A stretch of DNA of 64,000 nt from Neisseria sicca (GTDB lineage: Bacteria > Pseudomonadota > Gammaproteobacteria > Burkholderiales > Neisseriaceae): NCBI RefSeq assembly GCF_003044565.1, contig NZ_POXG01000001.1, positions 558,001 through 622,000 of the forward strand. Direction: 5' to 3'. Position 1 is the stretch's first letter, and every line of letters begins with the position of its first letter. Positions 18,125 through 27,183 of this stretch are shown piece by piece. Made by a program: the position numbers and the translations under genes. The notes beneath the pieces are model-generated. The model searched no databases, had not been told where the DNA came from, and worked only from the letters and a program-made list of their open reading frames with translations.

Positions 18125-19211
18125 TGTTTTCCTCCTCGTCTGCGACATACTCCGTCATTTTGATCTCCAATTCGGTCGTCCATCCGCCGTGGCGCGTGAA
18201 ATCATGTCTTGATTGCTTGACCAGATATTTACCTGAGAACTTGCCAAATCCTTTAAGCCGTACCATTTGACCTGCCACCAACAGCGCATTGCCAACCAGT
18301 GTAACGGTACCCGCACATTGGTCGTCCTGCGCATCTGCCAATTTGGCATCTGCCCTGGCATTTAATTGGGCGGTACTCTCCCCCTTATTAGGCACGATAC
18401 GTAATGTATCGCCCGTACTGCCGTGTTTGGCTTTGCCGCGTCTTGATTTGCTGCTGCGGCTCGCCGACACGGTCTGTTTGGATTTAGGGTCGTAGCCTTT
18501 GACATCTACTTTAGACGGAACCCCCTTAATCAAATCGCGCAGGCGGATACGGATGATGTCCTCGGGCAGCAATACGGCAACGGCAGGACGCTGTTTTAGT
18601 TCGGTATTATCGGCAAATACCAGTTTGTTGCCGACGATTTTAAAGCTGTGGCCGTACTCCTGCGCCAAACGTGCCAAAAACTCGATGTCGCGCTCTTGGT
18701 ACTGCGTAACACGTTTGATGGGGATGTTTTTGACCGTACCCGTTACCTCCAGCTTCAAACGGCCTGCCACCTGACGGACAATGGCGGCCAGAGTCGTGTT
18801 TTCATACGCCTTACCGCGCAAAGTGCGGCTAGACTTGGTAATCCCGGTCGATAGGGCCTTCAGGCTGACCGTCGACGGCGGATGGTTGTACTCAATCTCG
18901 GCAATCTCAAATTTGCCAAAAGACAACAGCCCGGTAAATTGGTCGCCCAGGCTCAAAGACAAAGCATCACCCTGTTCGGGATACCAATGACGCAGCCAGC
19001 GTCCGTCCGCATCCTCAAACTCAACCTGCAATTCGTCCGACTGCCCCTCAAGATAATCGGTATAGCTAAACGAAATCAGATAAGGCGCGACATCTGCCGT
19101 TATATCCTTGTCTTCGTAAGACAGGACAAAATCGGGCATGGTAACCGGATGAGTGCTGCCTCCGCCGTCAAGGCCTTTTGATTTTAAAAACGCACCTAAC
19201 GCATCCACCAC
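18111..19211 (-). CDS. baseplate hub / late control protein D (P2 gpD family)
   Basis: A 366-residue hub protein homologous to P2 gpD and T4 gp27. It starts with GTG at 19211, behind AGGAGCTACC. Family segments include FSYTDYLEGQSDELQVEFED, the WYPEQGD region and ITQYQERDIEFLARLAQEYG-like sequence near the middle. Overlap with X at the start and V at the end shows a compact operon. Confidence 0.9.
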   Translation of the reverse strand: MVDALGAFLKSKGLDGGGSTHPVTMPDFVLSYEDKDITADVAPYLISFSYTDYLEGQSDELQVEFEDADGRWLRHWYPEQGDALSLSLGDQFTGLLSFGKFEIAEIEYNHPPSTVSLKALSTGITKSSRTLRGKAYENTTLAAIVRQVAGRLKLEVTGTVKNIPIKRVTQYQERDIEFLARLAQEYGHSFKIVGNKLVFADNTELKQRPAVAVLLPEDIIRIRLRDLIKGVPSKVDVKGYDPKSKQTVSASRSSKSRRGKAKHGSTGDTLRIVPNKGESTAQLNARADAKLADAQDDQCAGTVTLVGNALLVAGQMVRLKGFGKFSGKYLVKQSRHDFTRHGGWTTELEIKMTEYVADEEENNEHS

Positions 19212-19417
19212 GGTAGCTCCTCTTGGTTGTTTTTCGGCTTAGTTTCGAGGACAGGGACAAAGACCGTTAGGCCGCCCGTAAACTCCTCCGCCAACGGCAA
19301 GTGAGGATTGGCCGCAATCAGGCCGTCAATCAACAGCGCATTGCCGTAATGCTTGTGCGCAATCAAATCCCAGCGGTCGCCGTCTTGGGTGGTGTAGCGT
19401 ATTACCGCACTCATCAT
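19196..19417 (-). CDS. tail protein X (LysM-like, P2 gpX family)
   Basis: A 73-residue tail protein. The core YTTQDGDRWDLIAHKHYGNA is a LysM-type motif that is the whole of P2 gpX, thought to cap or attach the spike complex. The start ATGATG follows AAAGGATAA. It overlaps D by 16 bp. Confidence 0.9.
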   Translation of the reverse strand: MMSAVIRYTTQDGDRWDLIAHKHYGNALLIDGLIAANPHLPLAEEFTGGLTVFVPVLETKPKNNQEELPWWMR

Positions 19418-20310
19418 TTATCCTTTCTTGCCGCCAACCAGCCGGTCAAAGCCTGGGCAGCGGCAGAGCCGTTTGCCATCGCATCAGATGCCTCGGCAAC
19501 ACCTTCCCCGACAGCAGTCAGCCAGCCGCCGATGGAGCCGCTCTCATACCCGGCACGCAATGCACCGACGGCACCGCCCAGCCTGTTGGCCGCTTGCCCG
19601 GCCTGCAATGCAAATTCAGCCGCGCCTTTTATGTCGCCGAAAACCGCTGTTACCTCCGGCAAGGCATTGAGCCGTCCTAAAGTGCTGCCGCCAATATTGA
19701 GTGCGTCCCCTAACAGGTTTAATGCCCCTGACGGGTCGTTTTTCAGATTTTTGGCAGCCTGTATCAGATTCTGCATATCGCTGATACCCGCTTCAGCGGC
19801 ACGGTAAATTTTCACACCTTTTTCCACCGCTGAAACCAATTTGCCCGCTTTTGCCTGCACGCTCTCCGGCAATAAGGATAGGAGCGGATTTTGACCGCCC
19901 GACTTGACGGCAGGAGTCGGGAGCGGATTATTCGGATCGCCGACAAACTGGGTCAACTCTACATCCAATTCCCGCGCCGCCGTCCGGCCTTGCGCGTCCT
20001 GAATCAACGTGCGCTCCGTCAACCGCTCAAGCACAAACCATCCGACAAAACGACCGCTGCCGTAAACCAAAGACACCGCCTGCTGCGCTTCCAAAGCCGA
20101 CAGCAGACCCTTATAAGCCGTATCAGGATTGCCCAGCCGCCAATGCAACTTGAGAGAAAAACGCAGCGTCGTCAGTTCGTTTTGCAAGGCCTGCAGCCGC
20201 GGTCGGCCTTTTAAGACCTCATGTTTGGCGAAGTTCGCTGCATGTTCCATCTCCAGCGAAGTAAAACTGTTTAAAAGCTCAAAGCGCACATCACCTAACA
20301 TCGCATACAT
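19414..20310 (-). CDS. tail protein U (P2 gpU family) with long C-terminal extension
   Basis: A 298-residue protein. The first about 140 residues match the gpU family (MLGDVRFELLNSFTSLEMEH, GRPRLQALQ, WRLGNPDTAY), a tail-terminator-like or tube-end protein. The remaining 150 residues are Ala/Gly-rich and helical (AGKLVSAVEKGVKIYRAAEA), as found in many Mu/P2 hybrids of Neisseria and Haemophilus. The ATG overlaps the stop of the tape-measure gene (ATGA). Confidence 0.85.
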   Translation of the reverse strand: MYAMLGDVRFELLNSFTSLEMEHAANFAKHEVLKGRPRLQALQNELTTLRFSLKLHWRLGNPDTAYKGLLSALEAQQAVSLVYGSGRFVGWFVLERLTERTLIQDAQGRTAARELDVELTQFVGDPNNPLPTPAVKSGGQNPLLSLLPESVQAKAGKLVSAVEKGVKIYRAAEAGISDMQNLIQAAKNLKNDPSGALNLLGDALNIGGSTLGRLNALPEVTAVFGDIKGAAEFALQAGQAANRLGGAVGALRAGYESGSIGGWLTAVGEGVAEASDAMANGSAAAQALTGWLAARKDK

Positions 20311-22715
20311 CAATAAGCCCTCCGTGCTTTGTCTTCCATCATACGGCGGAACATTGCTTCAAATTCACGCAAACCCATCTGCAGCGCAGCCTCAATCTGC
20401 TGAGGATTACCGCCCGGCGCATTGATGGTCGGGTTGTAATTGATGGTCATCCCACCCGTTGACTGAGAGCTGCGTGCATCCGCAAATGCAGCGCGGCCAG
20501 ATGATATCCGCGCCGCCATTTGTCCCATATGGTTTGCAAACCCGCTTTTCAGACGACCAGCCGTATTGGCCACCGAAGTGATTGGGCGTGACGCGCCTTT
20601 GTCTAAACCTATTTGCAGCCCCTCCATCATCCATCCACCGAAACGGCGGAAAACACGGCTGGGCGAATGAATGCCCATTACACCGGCAAAAGTTTGCTTG
20701 AGAGATGCGGCCTGTTGTGCAAACCAAGTTTTGACCGATTCAATTTTTGATTTGAGACCGTTCCACAGCCCCTGGATGATATTGGCACCAAACTGGGTAA
20801 AGCTGGACGGCAACTGTACGCCGAACCAAGACATAACAGAGGCAAACGACTGATAAAACAACCCTAACGGCGACCAGTTGATAATCTGCGCTGAGATATT
20901 GCCTATGCCGCTATTGAAAAATGCCTTGATGCGTTCCCAACATGCACCGAAAAAAGAGGCTATGGAATTAACTACGCCGCTGATGAAATTACTTAAATCT
21001 TGCCACAATGCTTTTGCACCACCGACTACACCATCCCAGTTTTTATAAAGCATATAAGCGGCAACACCAAGAAGTGCTAAAGCAATGCCAATAGGCGACA
21101 TTAATAAAAACCTACCCAGACTCATCAGACCACTACCTAACAGTGTTGCCGCCGTTTTTACTACACCGAAAATACGGGCCAGCGCACCAATGCATGATTT
21201 AAACCTGATAACAGTGGCAAGCCAGTCAACGCCGAGCAAGGCTTTTGCAAGCCTGAACGACACCATCAACCCGGACAACTCATTCCCTACAAAACGGAAC
21301 ATTAGCCCACCGACCTTCAACGCCGCAAACCCTGCCGCAAGATGCACGAGTGCGGATACAACTTCGGGATTTTTTGATGCCCAATCTGCAAAACTGTTTA
21401 TAATCGGGCGGATGGTCGTCATCAGCTGATTGAGCGCGGGCAACAATACACTGCCCGCTGTGATACCGATTTCCGTCAAACTATTTTTAAAGATTTGCCA
21501 GTTGTTTGCTGTCGTGGCAGACCTGGCGGCAAACTCTTTATCCATACTGCCGATAAACGCAGGTTTACCGTCTTTTGAGGTTTTTTTGAGTTCATTGATT
21601 GATTTCTTATAGGTCTCCAACCCGCTAACCAATACCGCGACATCATCGGCATATTCCAGGCCGAACAAATCAACCAGTGCGCCCATTTGGTTTTCTTTAG
21701 GCAGTTTTCCGACCTGTTTCAAAAAGTCCATCAACGCCTGCTCGCCGTTTTCCTTGATGGCTTTCTTCAAATCTTTTGATTCCATCCCCATATTTTTCAG
21801 GGCTTTTTGGAATTTCGCTCCTTGCTTATCCGCAGTCATCAATTTGGTCAAAATACCGTTAATTGCCGTACCGGCGATTTCAGGCGTTTTGCCTAGGCTG
21901 ATAAACGCATTGGATAAAGAGGTCGTCTGAATTTCGGTCAATCCAAATTGTTTGGCAACGCCACCCACTCGACCGAGCGTATTAATAATATCGCCCGCCT
22001 TGGCAGGGCTTGAGTTGGACAAATGATTGACTGCATCGCCCAGTTTGCCGATTTGGTCGATTGGTATCTGATAGACATTGGCAAGTTTTGCCATGCTGTC
22101 ACCTGCCTGATCGGCAGCCATATCGAACGCTACCGACATCTTGGCGATGGTCTCTGTGAATTTAGGCAAGTCTTTGCGCGCCACGCCCAGCTGACCGCCT
22201 GATGCAGTGATTTTTGCCAGCTCTGTCCCTGCCATAGGGATAGTGCGTGTCAGGCGCAAAATGTCCTGTTCCATTTCCTTAAACTGCTTGGGCGTATCAA
22301 AATCAACGACCTTTTTGACATCTGCCATTGCCGATTCAAATTCGACGGCCAGTTTCACCGGGAATGCCACCACCGCCACAGCTCCGGCTGCTCCCCAAAA
22401 TTCGTCTTTGATCGCGCGGCGGCGGTCGTAATGAGCCTGTTTCTGCTGCTGCAAATCAGCAACGAGGCTGCGTTTGCGGTTAATTTTGGCGATAGTCTGA
22501 CCAAGCTGGTCATATTCTCGTCTAAGTTCGCCAACACGTTTGCGGCTCATCCGTAGAGGATTTTGCAACGTTTCGCCAAGCAGGCTTTGCCGTGCCGCCA
22601 GACCTTTGACTGTTTTATCCAAAACGTCCAAAGACGACTTGACTGATTTGATACCGGCAACTGCACCACCGACCGATGCGCCGATGGTAATGCCTAAAGA
22701 AAAACCGCTTGCCAT
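20310..22715 (-). CDS. tail tape measure protein
   Basis: An 801-residue tape measure, setting tail length and later ejected into the host. The N-terminal third holds the family core (AGTELAKITASGGQLGVARK, MSVAFDMAADQAGDSMAKLA, GRVGGVAKQFGLTEIQTTSL). The middle has hydrophobic segments (LVHLAAGFAALKVGGLMF, MSPIGIALALLGVAAYMLY) and the end has Ala-rich helices with GIHSPSRVFRRFGGWMMEGL. It is shorter than in P2 hosts with long tails, suggesting a short contractile tail. Confidence 0.93.
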   Translation of the reverse strand: MASGFSLGITIGASVGGAVAGIKSVKSSLDVLDKTVKGLAARQSLLGETLQNPLRMSRKRVGELRREYDQLGQTIAKINRKRSLVADLQQQKQAHYDRRRAIKDEFWGAAGAVAVVAFPVKLAVEFESAMADVKKVVDFDTPKQFKEMEQDILRLTRTIPMAGTELAKITASGGQLGVARKDLPKFTETIAKMSVAFDMAADQAGDSMAKLANVYQIPIDQIGKLGDAVNHLSNSSPAKAGDIINTLGRVGGVAKQFGLTEIQTTSLSNAFISLGKTPEIAGTAINGILTKLMTADKQGAKFQKALKNMGMESKDLKKAIKENGEQALMDFLKQVGKLPKENQMGALVDLFGLEYADDVAVLVSGLETYKKSINELKKTSKDGKPAFIGSMDKEFAARSATTANNWQIFKNSLTEIGITAGSVLLPALNQLMTTIRPIINSFADWASKNPEVVSALVHLAAGFAALKVGGLMFRFVGNELSGLMVSFRLAKALLGVDWLATVIRFKSCIGALARIFGVVKTAATLLGSGLMSLGRFLLMSPIGIALALLGVAAYMLYKNWDGVVGGAKALWQDLSNFISGVVNSIASFFGACWERIKAFFNSGIGNISAQIINWSPLGLFYQSFASVMSWFGVQLPSSFTQFGANIIQGLWNGLKSKIESVKTWFAQQAASLKQTFAGVMGIHSPSRVFRRFGGWMMEGLQIGLDKGASRPITSVANTAGRLKSGFANHMGQMAARISSGRAAFADARSSQSTGGMTINYNPTINAPGGNPQQIEAALQMGLREFEAMFRRMMEDKARRAY

Positions 22716-22763
22716 ATGACTGCCTGCAATTTAGAATTTGTTCAAGAAAAGAAAGGGATGGCC

Positions 22764-23069
22764 ATGTATATCAACAGCAAATATGAAACTGTGTTTGACC
22801 GCGTCAGCGACCTGGCGGCAAAAGGTCTGTTTGCCATTTATATGCTGGGCATTGCTTGGGCTGTTATAACTAATACGCCTGCCGACCTTGCCGTCATGTT
22901 GCCCGTTCTGCTGCTGGCATGTTTTTTAGGGGCAATAGCTTGGTTGCTTGTCGGATTCATTCCGACATTTATTGTCGGAGTGCTGGTTGGAGGTTTATCG
23001 GCTGCAACAATATTTATTAAAGACAAAATCAAAAGCCGCACCGCGAACGGCACGGCTCTGAAATTCTAA
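22764..23069 (+). CDS. small membrane protein on the opposite strand within the tail operon (moron-like)
   Basis: A 101-residue protein on the plus strand, while every gene around it is on the minus strand. The ATG at 22764 follows AAAGGG at good spacing. Three hydrophobic segments are visible: LFAIYMLGIAWAVI, LAVMLPVLLLACFLGAIAWL and LVGFIPTFIVGVLVGGLSAA, with a basic C-terminus. Its stop overlaps the end of the E' frame by 2 bp, and it separates E' from the tape measure, which normally adjoin. This is the picture of a moron, an added gene with its own promoter expressed in the lysogen. Superinfection exclusion is one possible role, but that is a guess. Confidence 0.6.
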   Translation: MYINSKYETVFDRVSDLAAKGLFAIYMLGIAWAVITNTPADLAVMLPVLLLACFLGAIAWLLVGFIPTFIVGVLVGGLSAATIFIKDKIKSRTANGTALKF

Positions 23070-23243
23070 ATCCCGCCTCTTCGATAACCCGCCTTCATTT
23101 GGCGGGTTGCTTCTTTCTGCCAGTCTTCAAATTCGTCCAGCGGCAGCGTATAAACCTCATCTACGCTCCAACCGAACCACCATGCCAAATCAGCAGCGGC
23201 AGACAGCAACTGCCGCTGCGCTTCAGACTTTGAAAGAGGTGGA
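23066..23243 (-). CDS. tail chaperone E' extension, reached by frameshift
   Basis: An open frame with no start of its own, directly after gene E. It ends in the residues LDEFEDWQKEATRQMKAGYR followed by RGGI, and holds AQRQLLSAAADLAWWFGWS. P2 and Mu make an E-E' fusion by ribosomal frameshift to give the tape-measure chaperone. Relative to E the frame here is +1, the same as -2, and Mu is known to use -2. The slip site is not obvious; the two frames overlap near 23244-23300. Confidence 0.65.
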
Positions 23244-23537
23244 CTATTTGTCTTGGTCGGATTCCGTGAATCGGCGAAACGTTTCCTGCAACTGTTTCCA
23301 GTCCACCAAGTCCAAACAATCCAGGTCTTCTGGAATCATGCCTGTCATGCGGGCAAACAGGGCCAGCTCCTGCTCCGCCTCATTCGTTAGATGCGAGACG
23401 GCGCGCAAATCACCCACACACAGACGGCGGACGGTTACCTGATCCAACATCTGACCCGTCGCCAGTCTGACCGGATATTTCAGTTTCACAACGGTATTTA
23501 CACCCAAATCTTCTTGCAACTGCTTGGCTTCATTCAT
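23244..23537 (-). CDS. tail assembly chaperone E
   Basis: A 97-residue protein equivalent to P2 gpE (also Mu gp41-type): VKLKYPVRLATGQMLDQVTV, RRLCVGDLRAV, LFARMTGMIPEDLDCLDLVD. It binds the tape measure during tail assembly. Start ATG at 23537 has its own GGAG ribosome site, unlike gene W. A DUS-hairpin module lies just upstream. Confidence 0.88.
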   Translation of the reverse strand: MNEAKQLQEDLGVNTVVKLKYPVRLATGQMLDQVTVRRLCVGDLRAVSHLTNEAEQELALFARMTGMIPEDLDCLDLVDWKQLQETFRRFTESDQDK

Positions 23538-23569
23538 TTTCCATCTCCAAAACGTTTATAAAAATAAAA

Positions 23570-23599
23570 AATCACCGTATCGGTAAAGATACGGTGATT
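23570..23599 (-). terminator. hairpin between tail tube and gene E
   Basis: Perfect 12-bp stem AATCACCGTATC with a 6-base loop and a long T run on the minus strand, 44 bp after the tube-gene stop. It fits attenuation after a highly expressed tube gene. A DUS lies between the stop and the hairpin. Confidence 0.82.
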
Positions 23600-23642
23600 G
23601 TGTCAAAGGTCGTCTGAAACGGCTTTTAATCCGATTTAAAGA

Positions 23643-24158
23643 TTAAGCACCAATGTTTTTACGCATTTGGTTCAAAACGTCCTGACCGTCCACGCGGTAG
23701 ATGTTTTTGAAAGCGTTGTAGTACAGCACTTCGCGACCACCGACGACTTGGCGGACTTCTGTTGCCTGGTAGGTTGAGCTGAATTCCGCCTTTTCCTTCG
23801 GCTTGTAGCCACCTAAAGCGTTTTTTGAAAACATCGCTGTTACCGTGGTAACAATAGGAACTTCTTCCGCCAAACCTGCTGCATTAAAGGTTTGCAGGTT
23901 ACCGCGTACCATCAGTTGCACGGCCTTGAATGGGTTGGATGCCTTTTTCGCCACCTCGGGATAAAAGCTGTTCCAAGTAACTTCGCCTTCCAGTGCCTCA
24001 ACGCCGTTTGGCAGTTTGATGGTACCGACCATACCCAGACCGGTATGGTCGTCCTGACCAAACTCAAACTCAGGCAGCTTAAACTCGGAAGCATTACCCA
24101 AAAGGCTGTTACCGTCGATATAGATGTTGGCATTGTAGATTGCATTGATTGCAGACAT
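23643..24158 (-). CDS. major tail tube protein (P2 FII family)
   Basis: A 171-residue tail tube protein: IYNANIYIDGNSLLGNASEF, EFKLPEFEFGQDDHTGLGMV and GTIKLPNGVEALEGEVTW are the family core. Polymerises inside the contractile sheath. It lies between the sheath gene (22 bp upstream) and the E chaperone. Confidence 0.93.
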   Translation of the reverse strand: MSAINAIYNANIYIDGNSLLGNASEFKLPEFEFGQDDHTGLGMVGTIKLPNGVEALEGEVTWNSFYPEVAKKASNPFKAVQLMVRGNLQTFNAAGLAEEVPIVTTVTAMFSKNALGGYKPKEKAEFSSTYQATEVRQVVGGREVLYYNAFKNIYRVDGQDVLNQMRKNIGA

Positions 24159-24180
24159 ATTTCTTCCTTTTCAGACGACC

Positions 24181-25575
24181 TTAGTTAGCCGATACCAGAT
24201 TGACAAGATACTTGCGGGTCATCACGCTGGCATTGGTCAGACGCTCGGCTGGCAGTTTAGGCGTGTAGTCGTAAACAATCGGAACTTGGCCCTTACTGAA
24301 CGCATCCGGAAGGTCGTAGTCATAGTCCAAACCAACCGAGAAACCCACGATGGAGGGCAGCGTACCCAAATAAGTACGAACCGTCTCAATCAAACTGTCG
24401 ATTAACGCATCATCAATCGGTTTGTCGACATATTGCAGCTCAGCACGACGGATAGACTCGTCAATAATGTCGCCGGTGCGTTGTGCCACTTCGAAATTTT
24501 TAATATGCGATGTAGTCGGGAAGCAGGCAAGGCGGTTGCCCCACATACGATAGCCCGTACCATAGCTGTTGAATACAGTCGTAATACCTTTTTCATTCAG
24601 ACGGTTGGTTTCGGACTGTGGATCGTCCGCACGGGCGGTCAGACCGATTTCCACACCCGTTACGCCCAAGAGCTCGCGGTTGGAGATGCTGAACCAGTAG
24701 CCCTGTTCCACATCGGTTTTCATTCGCAGACCTGCGGCGTGGGTGGCAAGGTTTTCAAGACCGAGCAAACCGACGACATATGGATAAAAGAGCTGGCAGC
24801 GGTCGGACGATGTCTGAAAATTAATCGTACCCAACGGACCACGACCTTCGAGAGCTTTGCTCAGGCTCGTACCTTGCGGAGCAGCCACATAAGCAATGGC
24901 CTTCAGCTTGCCCGCAATGACTTCCATCGCCGCGCGCACATTGGCATGGCGATCAAAATCAGGCGCAATAATGATTTTGGCGTCCGCGCCTTGGCGGTTG
25001 AATCCTTCCGTCAGCAGCTCTAATCCGGTCCGTTTGCCTGTAGCGGCAACGTAAGCACCAATGATGTCGGCAGCCTGAACCTTGGTCGGGTCGGTATAGG
25101 TATAACTGATTTTGGGCGAGTTAGGTTTGGTTTTGTAGGTAATCTCACCTGTCAGGGTGTTGATGGTGTAGTGCGTGTTTTCGGTCAGCGTATTGCCGCC
25201 GTCCGTCAGTGTGTAGCCGCTTTGCAGAGCAGGCTTGGCAGTTTTGGCCGTCAAGGTGTCAGGATCAACCGTCAATACTTCGTTGCTGACGCTTGTCTTA
25301 TGTTTGGCTGGGTCGCAAACATTGACGACATAGGCGACACCGCTGCCGTAGCGCGTCCAAATGTGTGCGGCATCCGGCAGGGTAAAGCCTTGAGCGGTCA
25401 GCTCACCGCCGAATTGGCCAAAGTCTTTCTTCGTTTGACATACCGTCAGCTCATTGACCGCTCCGACCGGCGCAGTGCCGATTATGGCGGTAATTGCGCC
25501 GTCAACGGTATAGACGGGATTGGAGCCGCCGTCGATGCGGATGGTCTCCGTGCCGTGATGGTAGGCTGCTGCCAT
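24181..25575 (-). CDS. tail sheath protein (P2 FI family)
   Basis: A 464-residue contractile sheath protein. It starts AAAYHHGTETIRIDGGSNPV and contains SAVIAIIGTAPVGA-like sequence (AITAIIGTAPVGAVNELTVC), RVYVNVCD-like (GVAYVVNVCDPAKH) and WGNRLACF near residue 345, all family landmarks. It shows that this phage has a contractile tail. The middle has an inserted beta-rich domain (TLTGEITYKTKPNSPKISYT) as in Mu gpL-type sheaths. Confidence 0.93.
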   Translation of the reverse strand: MAAAYHHGTETIRIDGGSNPVYTVDGAITAIIGTAPVGAVNELTVCQTKKDFGQFGGELTAQGFTLPDAAHIWTRYGSGVAYVVNVCDPAKHKTSVSNEVLTVDPDTLTAKTAKPALQSGYTLTDGGNTLTENTHYTINTLTGEITYKTKPNSPKISYTYTDPTKVQAADIIGAYVAATGKRTGLELLTEGFNRQGADAKIIIAPDFDRHANVRAAMEVIAGKLKAIAYVAAPQGTSLSKALEGRGPLGTINFQTSSDRCQLFYPYVVGLLGLENLATHAAGLRMKTDVEQGYWFSISNRELLGVTGVEIGLTARADDPQSETNRLNEKGITTVFNSYGTGYRMWGNRLACFPTTSHIKNFEVAQRTGDIIDESIRRAELQYVDKPIDDALIDSLIETVRTYLGTLPSIVGFSVGLDYDYDLPDAFSKGQVPIVYDYTPKLPAERLTNASVMTRKYLVNLVSAN

Positions 25576-25586
25576 TATGGATACTC

Positions 25587-26084
25587 CTATTTTTTAGGTT
25601 TTAAATTGGGGTTGAGGTCTTGGTCGGGGCGGCGGTAGTGGGCAGCGATGAAAAGCGGGCGTTTTTCTTTGCGGCAGACTTCGACCTGCTGGGTTTCGGT
25701 CTGCAAAACCAGCTGATACTGCCATGCACCCGCATCCTCGGCCAAAAACTCCTCGCTGATAAGGTGGCAGGGCTGGCAGTTCGGCGGTGCGAAACCAACC
25801 ATAGCAAGACGTGTCTCATCCAAGATGGCCAAAGTGCCGTCATCCGCATTAAGGCTGCTGCCAAAGATGGTCAGCATCAGCCTGACATCGCGCTGCTGCG
25901 CAATACGACCGAGCTGCTCGATTTCGCCAAATTTGCTGCCGCCGTAGCCGACCAAGATTGCCCCGACGGGATGGATAAATTGGTATTCGGACGGACGCTC
26001 GGGGAAAGCCTCAACGTTGACCCACGGGATAGCGGCCTGCAAATGCTCTACTACCGCATCAATAATCGGACGTGTCGCGCTCAT
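25587..26084 (-). CDS. Mu gp37-like tail completion protein
   Basis: A 165-residue protein of the Mu gp37 family. Core: IDAVVEHLQAAIPWVNVEAF, VGAILVGYGGSKFG, LMLTIFGSSLNADDG. Its place between gp36 and the sheath gene is the Mu order. It is probably involved in joining head and tail. The ATG overlaps the stop of gp36 by 1 bp. Confidence 0.85.
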   Translation of the reverse strand: MSATRPIIDAVVEHLQAAIPWVNVEAFPERPSEYQFIHPVGAILVGYGGSKFGEIEQLGRIAQQRDVRLMLTIFGSSLNADDGTLAILDETRLAMVGFAPPNCQPCHLISEEFLAEDAGAWQYQLVLQTETQQVEVCRKEKRPLFIAAHYRRPDQDLNPNLKPKK

Positions 26085-26509
26085 CAGTAGCCTCCCAAAT
26101 CCATTTTGTCGCGCACTCGGACGTGATATGCGCCCGGCTCAGGTTGCGACAGCTTGTCCAATGTGGCGATACCGATATGGATTTTGCCGTCGCGGATAGA
26201 CTCAAGTGTTTTAATCGTCGTGTTGTAGGCGGTTTCCAGCGGTTTCGGAAAGTCGGCGCGGTTGATTCGGCGGCTGTGCAAAAAATGGCGGGCAATGTTG
26301 ATGCATAAAGGCTGCAACACCGTCGGCGTTTCCGCCAAAGGCAGCACATATCTGCCACGCAGGTATCCGTCCACCAAATCGCAGGCATAACGCACTGCCG
26401 CATCAATGACCTGAGCGTCGGGTTCCGTCCCGCGCGCATTGTCGTTGGTCAGTTGCACCAACTCCATTTTGCCCATCGCAGCCGTCAAATCATCCGCGCC
26501 GATATACAT
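26084..26509 (-). CDS. Mu gp36-like protein (DUF1320)
   Basis: A 141-residue protein of the DUF1320/Mu gp36 family, thought to be a head completion or connector protein. MYIGADDLTAAMGKMELVQL, IDAAVRYACDLVDGYLRGRY and the VRVRDKMDLGGY C-terminus are characteristic. It lies between gp35-like and gp37-like genes as in Mu. Confidence 0.9.
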   Translation of the reverse strand: MYIGADDLTAAMGKMELVQLTNDNARGTEPDAQVIDAAVRYACDLVDGYLRGRYVLPLAETPTVLQPLCINIARHFLHSRRINRADFPKPLETAYNTTIKTLESIRDGKIHIGIATLDKLSQPEPGAYHVRVRDKMDLGGY

Positions 26510-26512
26510 GGC

Positions 26513-26794
26513 TTACTCCGCCTCTTCGGCTGCTGCCGGTTTTTTACCGCGTTTCGGCTTTTCAACTTCGCCCGCAGTACCTGCATCATCTGACGGCGTA
26601 TCTTCGGACGGTGGGGTGTCATTTTGTTGCGCATCCAGTTCTTCGCCGGTTGTCAGTGTCGGGGTAACGTGTGCCGCGACTGATTCGTACTGTTCCGGCG
26701 TTAATTCGACCGCTTCGCCAGCTTCGACGCGAAATTGGTTGCCTTGGGTGTTTTCCAAAATCAACGGAGTGTTTGCGATATAAACTTTAGCCAT
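26513..26794 (-). CDS. Mu gp35-like small head protein
   Basis: A 93-residue protein beginning MAKVYIANTPLILENTQGNQ and ending in an acidic then basic tail (KPKRGKKPAAAEEAE). Position between the decoration-like gene and gp36 corresponds to Mu gp35. Function unknown, possibly a head accessory. Confidence 0.75.
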   Translation of the reverse strand: MAKVYIANTPLILENTQGNQFRVEAGEAVELTPEQYESVAAHVTPTLTTGEELDAQQNDTPPSEDTPSDDAGTAGEVEKPKRGKKPAAAEEAE

Positions 26795-26796
26795 GA

Positions 26797-27135
26797 TCAG
26801 CCTTTCAAAAATACTTGGATGACTTCGCCCGCCGCCGTTGCCGCAGAGCGCGCCGTACCGGCAATCTTGGCATTACCTGCCGCTTTGACTGCCGCGCCTT
26901 GTGCATCGGCTGCCACTTCATCGCCGACGGCAATCGTGCCGCCTGCCTCGACCAAGGCAATGCCCAATACATCGACAGCCAACATTTCGCCCGCATCCGC
27001 ATCCAAAGTAGCAGTACCCAGCACTTTCACACCGGCGGCTGCCTGTTTGCCTGCGAAATCCACAAAGCGGTTTTTGACCACCTTGCCTGATGTTTTGACC
27101 GTGGTTACCAAGACCACTTGTTTCGTTTGTGCCAT
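26797..27135 (-). CDS. capsid decoration-like protein (DUF2190 type)
   Basis: A 112-residue protein. The ATG at 27135 follows GGAGAG. It is Ala/Val/Gly-rich with the beta pattern of DUF2190-type capsid decoration proteins (VDVLGIALVEAGGTIAVGDE, VAADAQGAAVKAAG, GEVIQVFLKG). It lies directly after the major capsid gene, where head-stabilising proteins are found. Confidence 0.75.
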   Translation of the reverse strand: MAQTKQVVLVTTVKTSGKVVKNRFVDFAGKQAAAGVKVLGTATLDADAGEMLAVDVLGIALVEAGGTIAVGDEVAADAQGAAVKAAGNAKIAGTARSAATAAGEVIQVFLKG

Positions 27136-27147
27136 TTTTCTCTCCAC

Positions 27148-27177
27148 AGGTCGTCTGAAGCCTTTCAGACGACCTTT
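27148..27177 (-). terminator. inverted DUS pair between capsid and decoration genes
   Basis: Two DUS copies in inverted orientation 7 bp after the capsid stop codon. It is not followed by a clear T run on the minus strand, so termination may be partial. Confidence 0.6.
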
Positions 27178-27183
27178 TACTTA

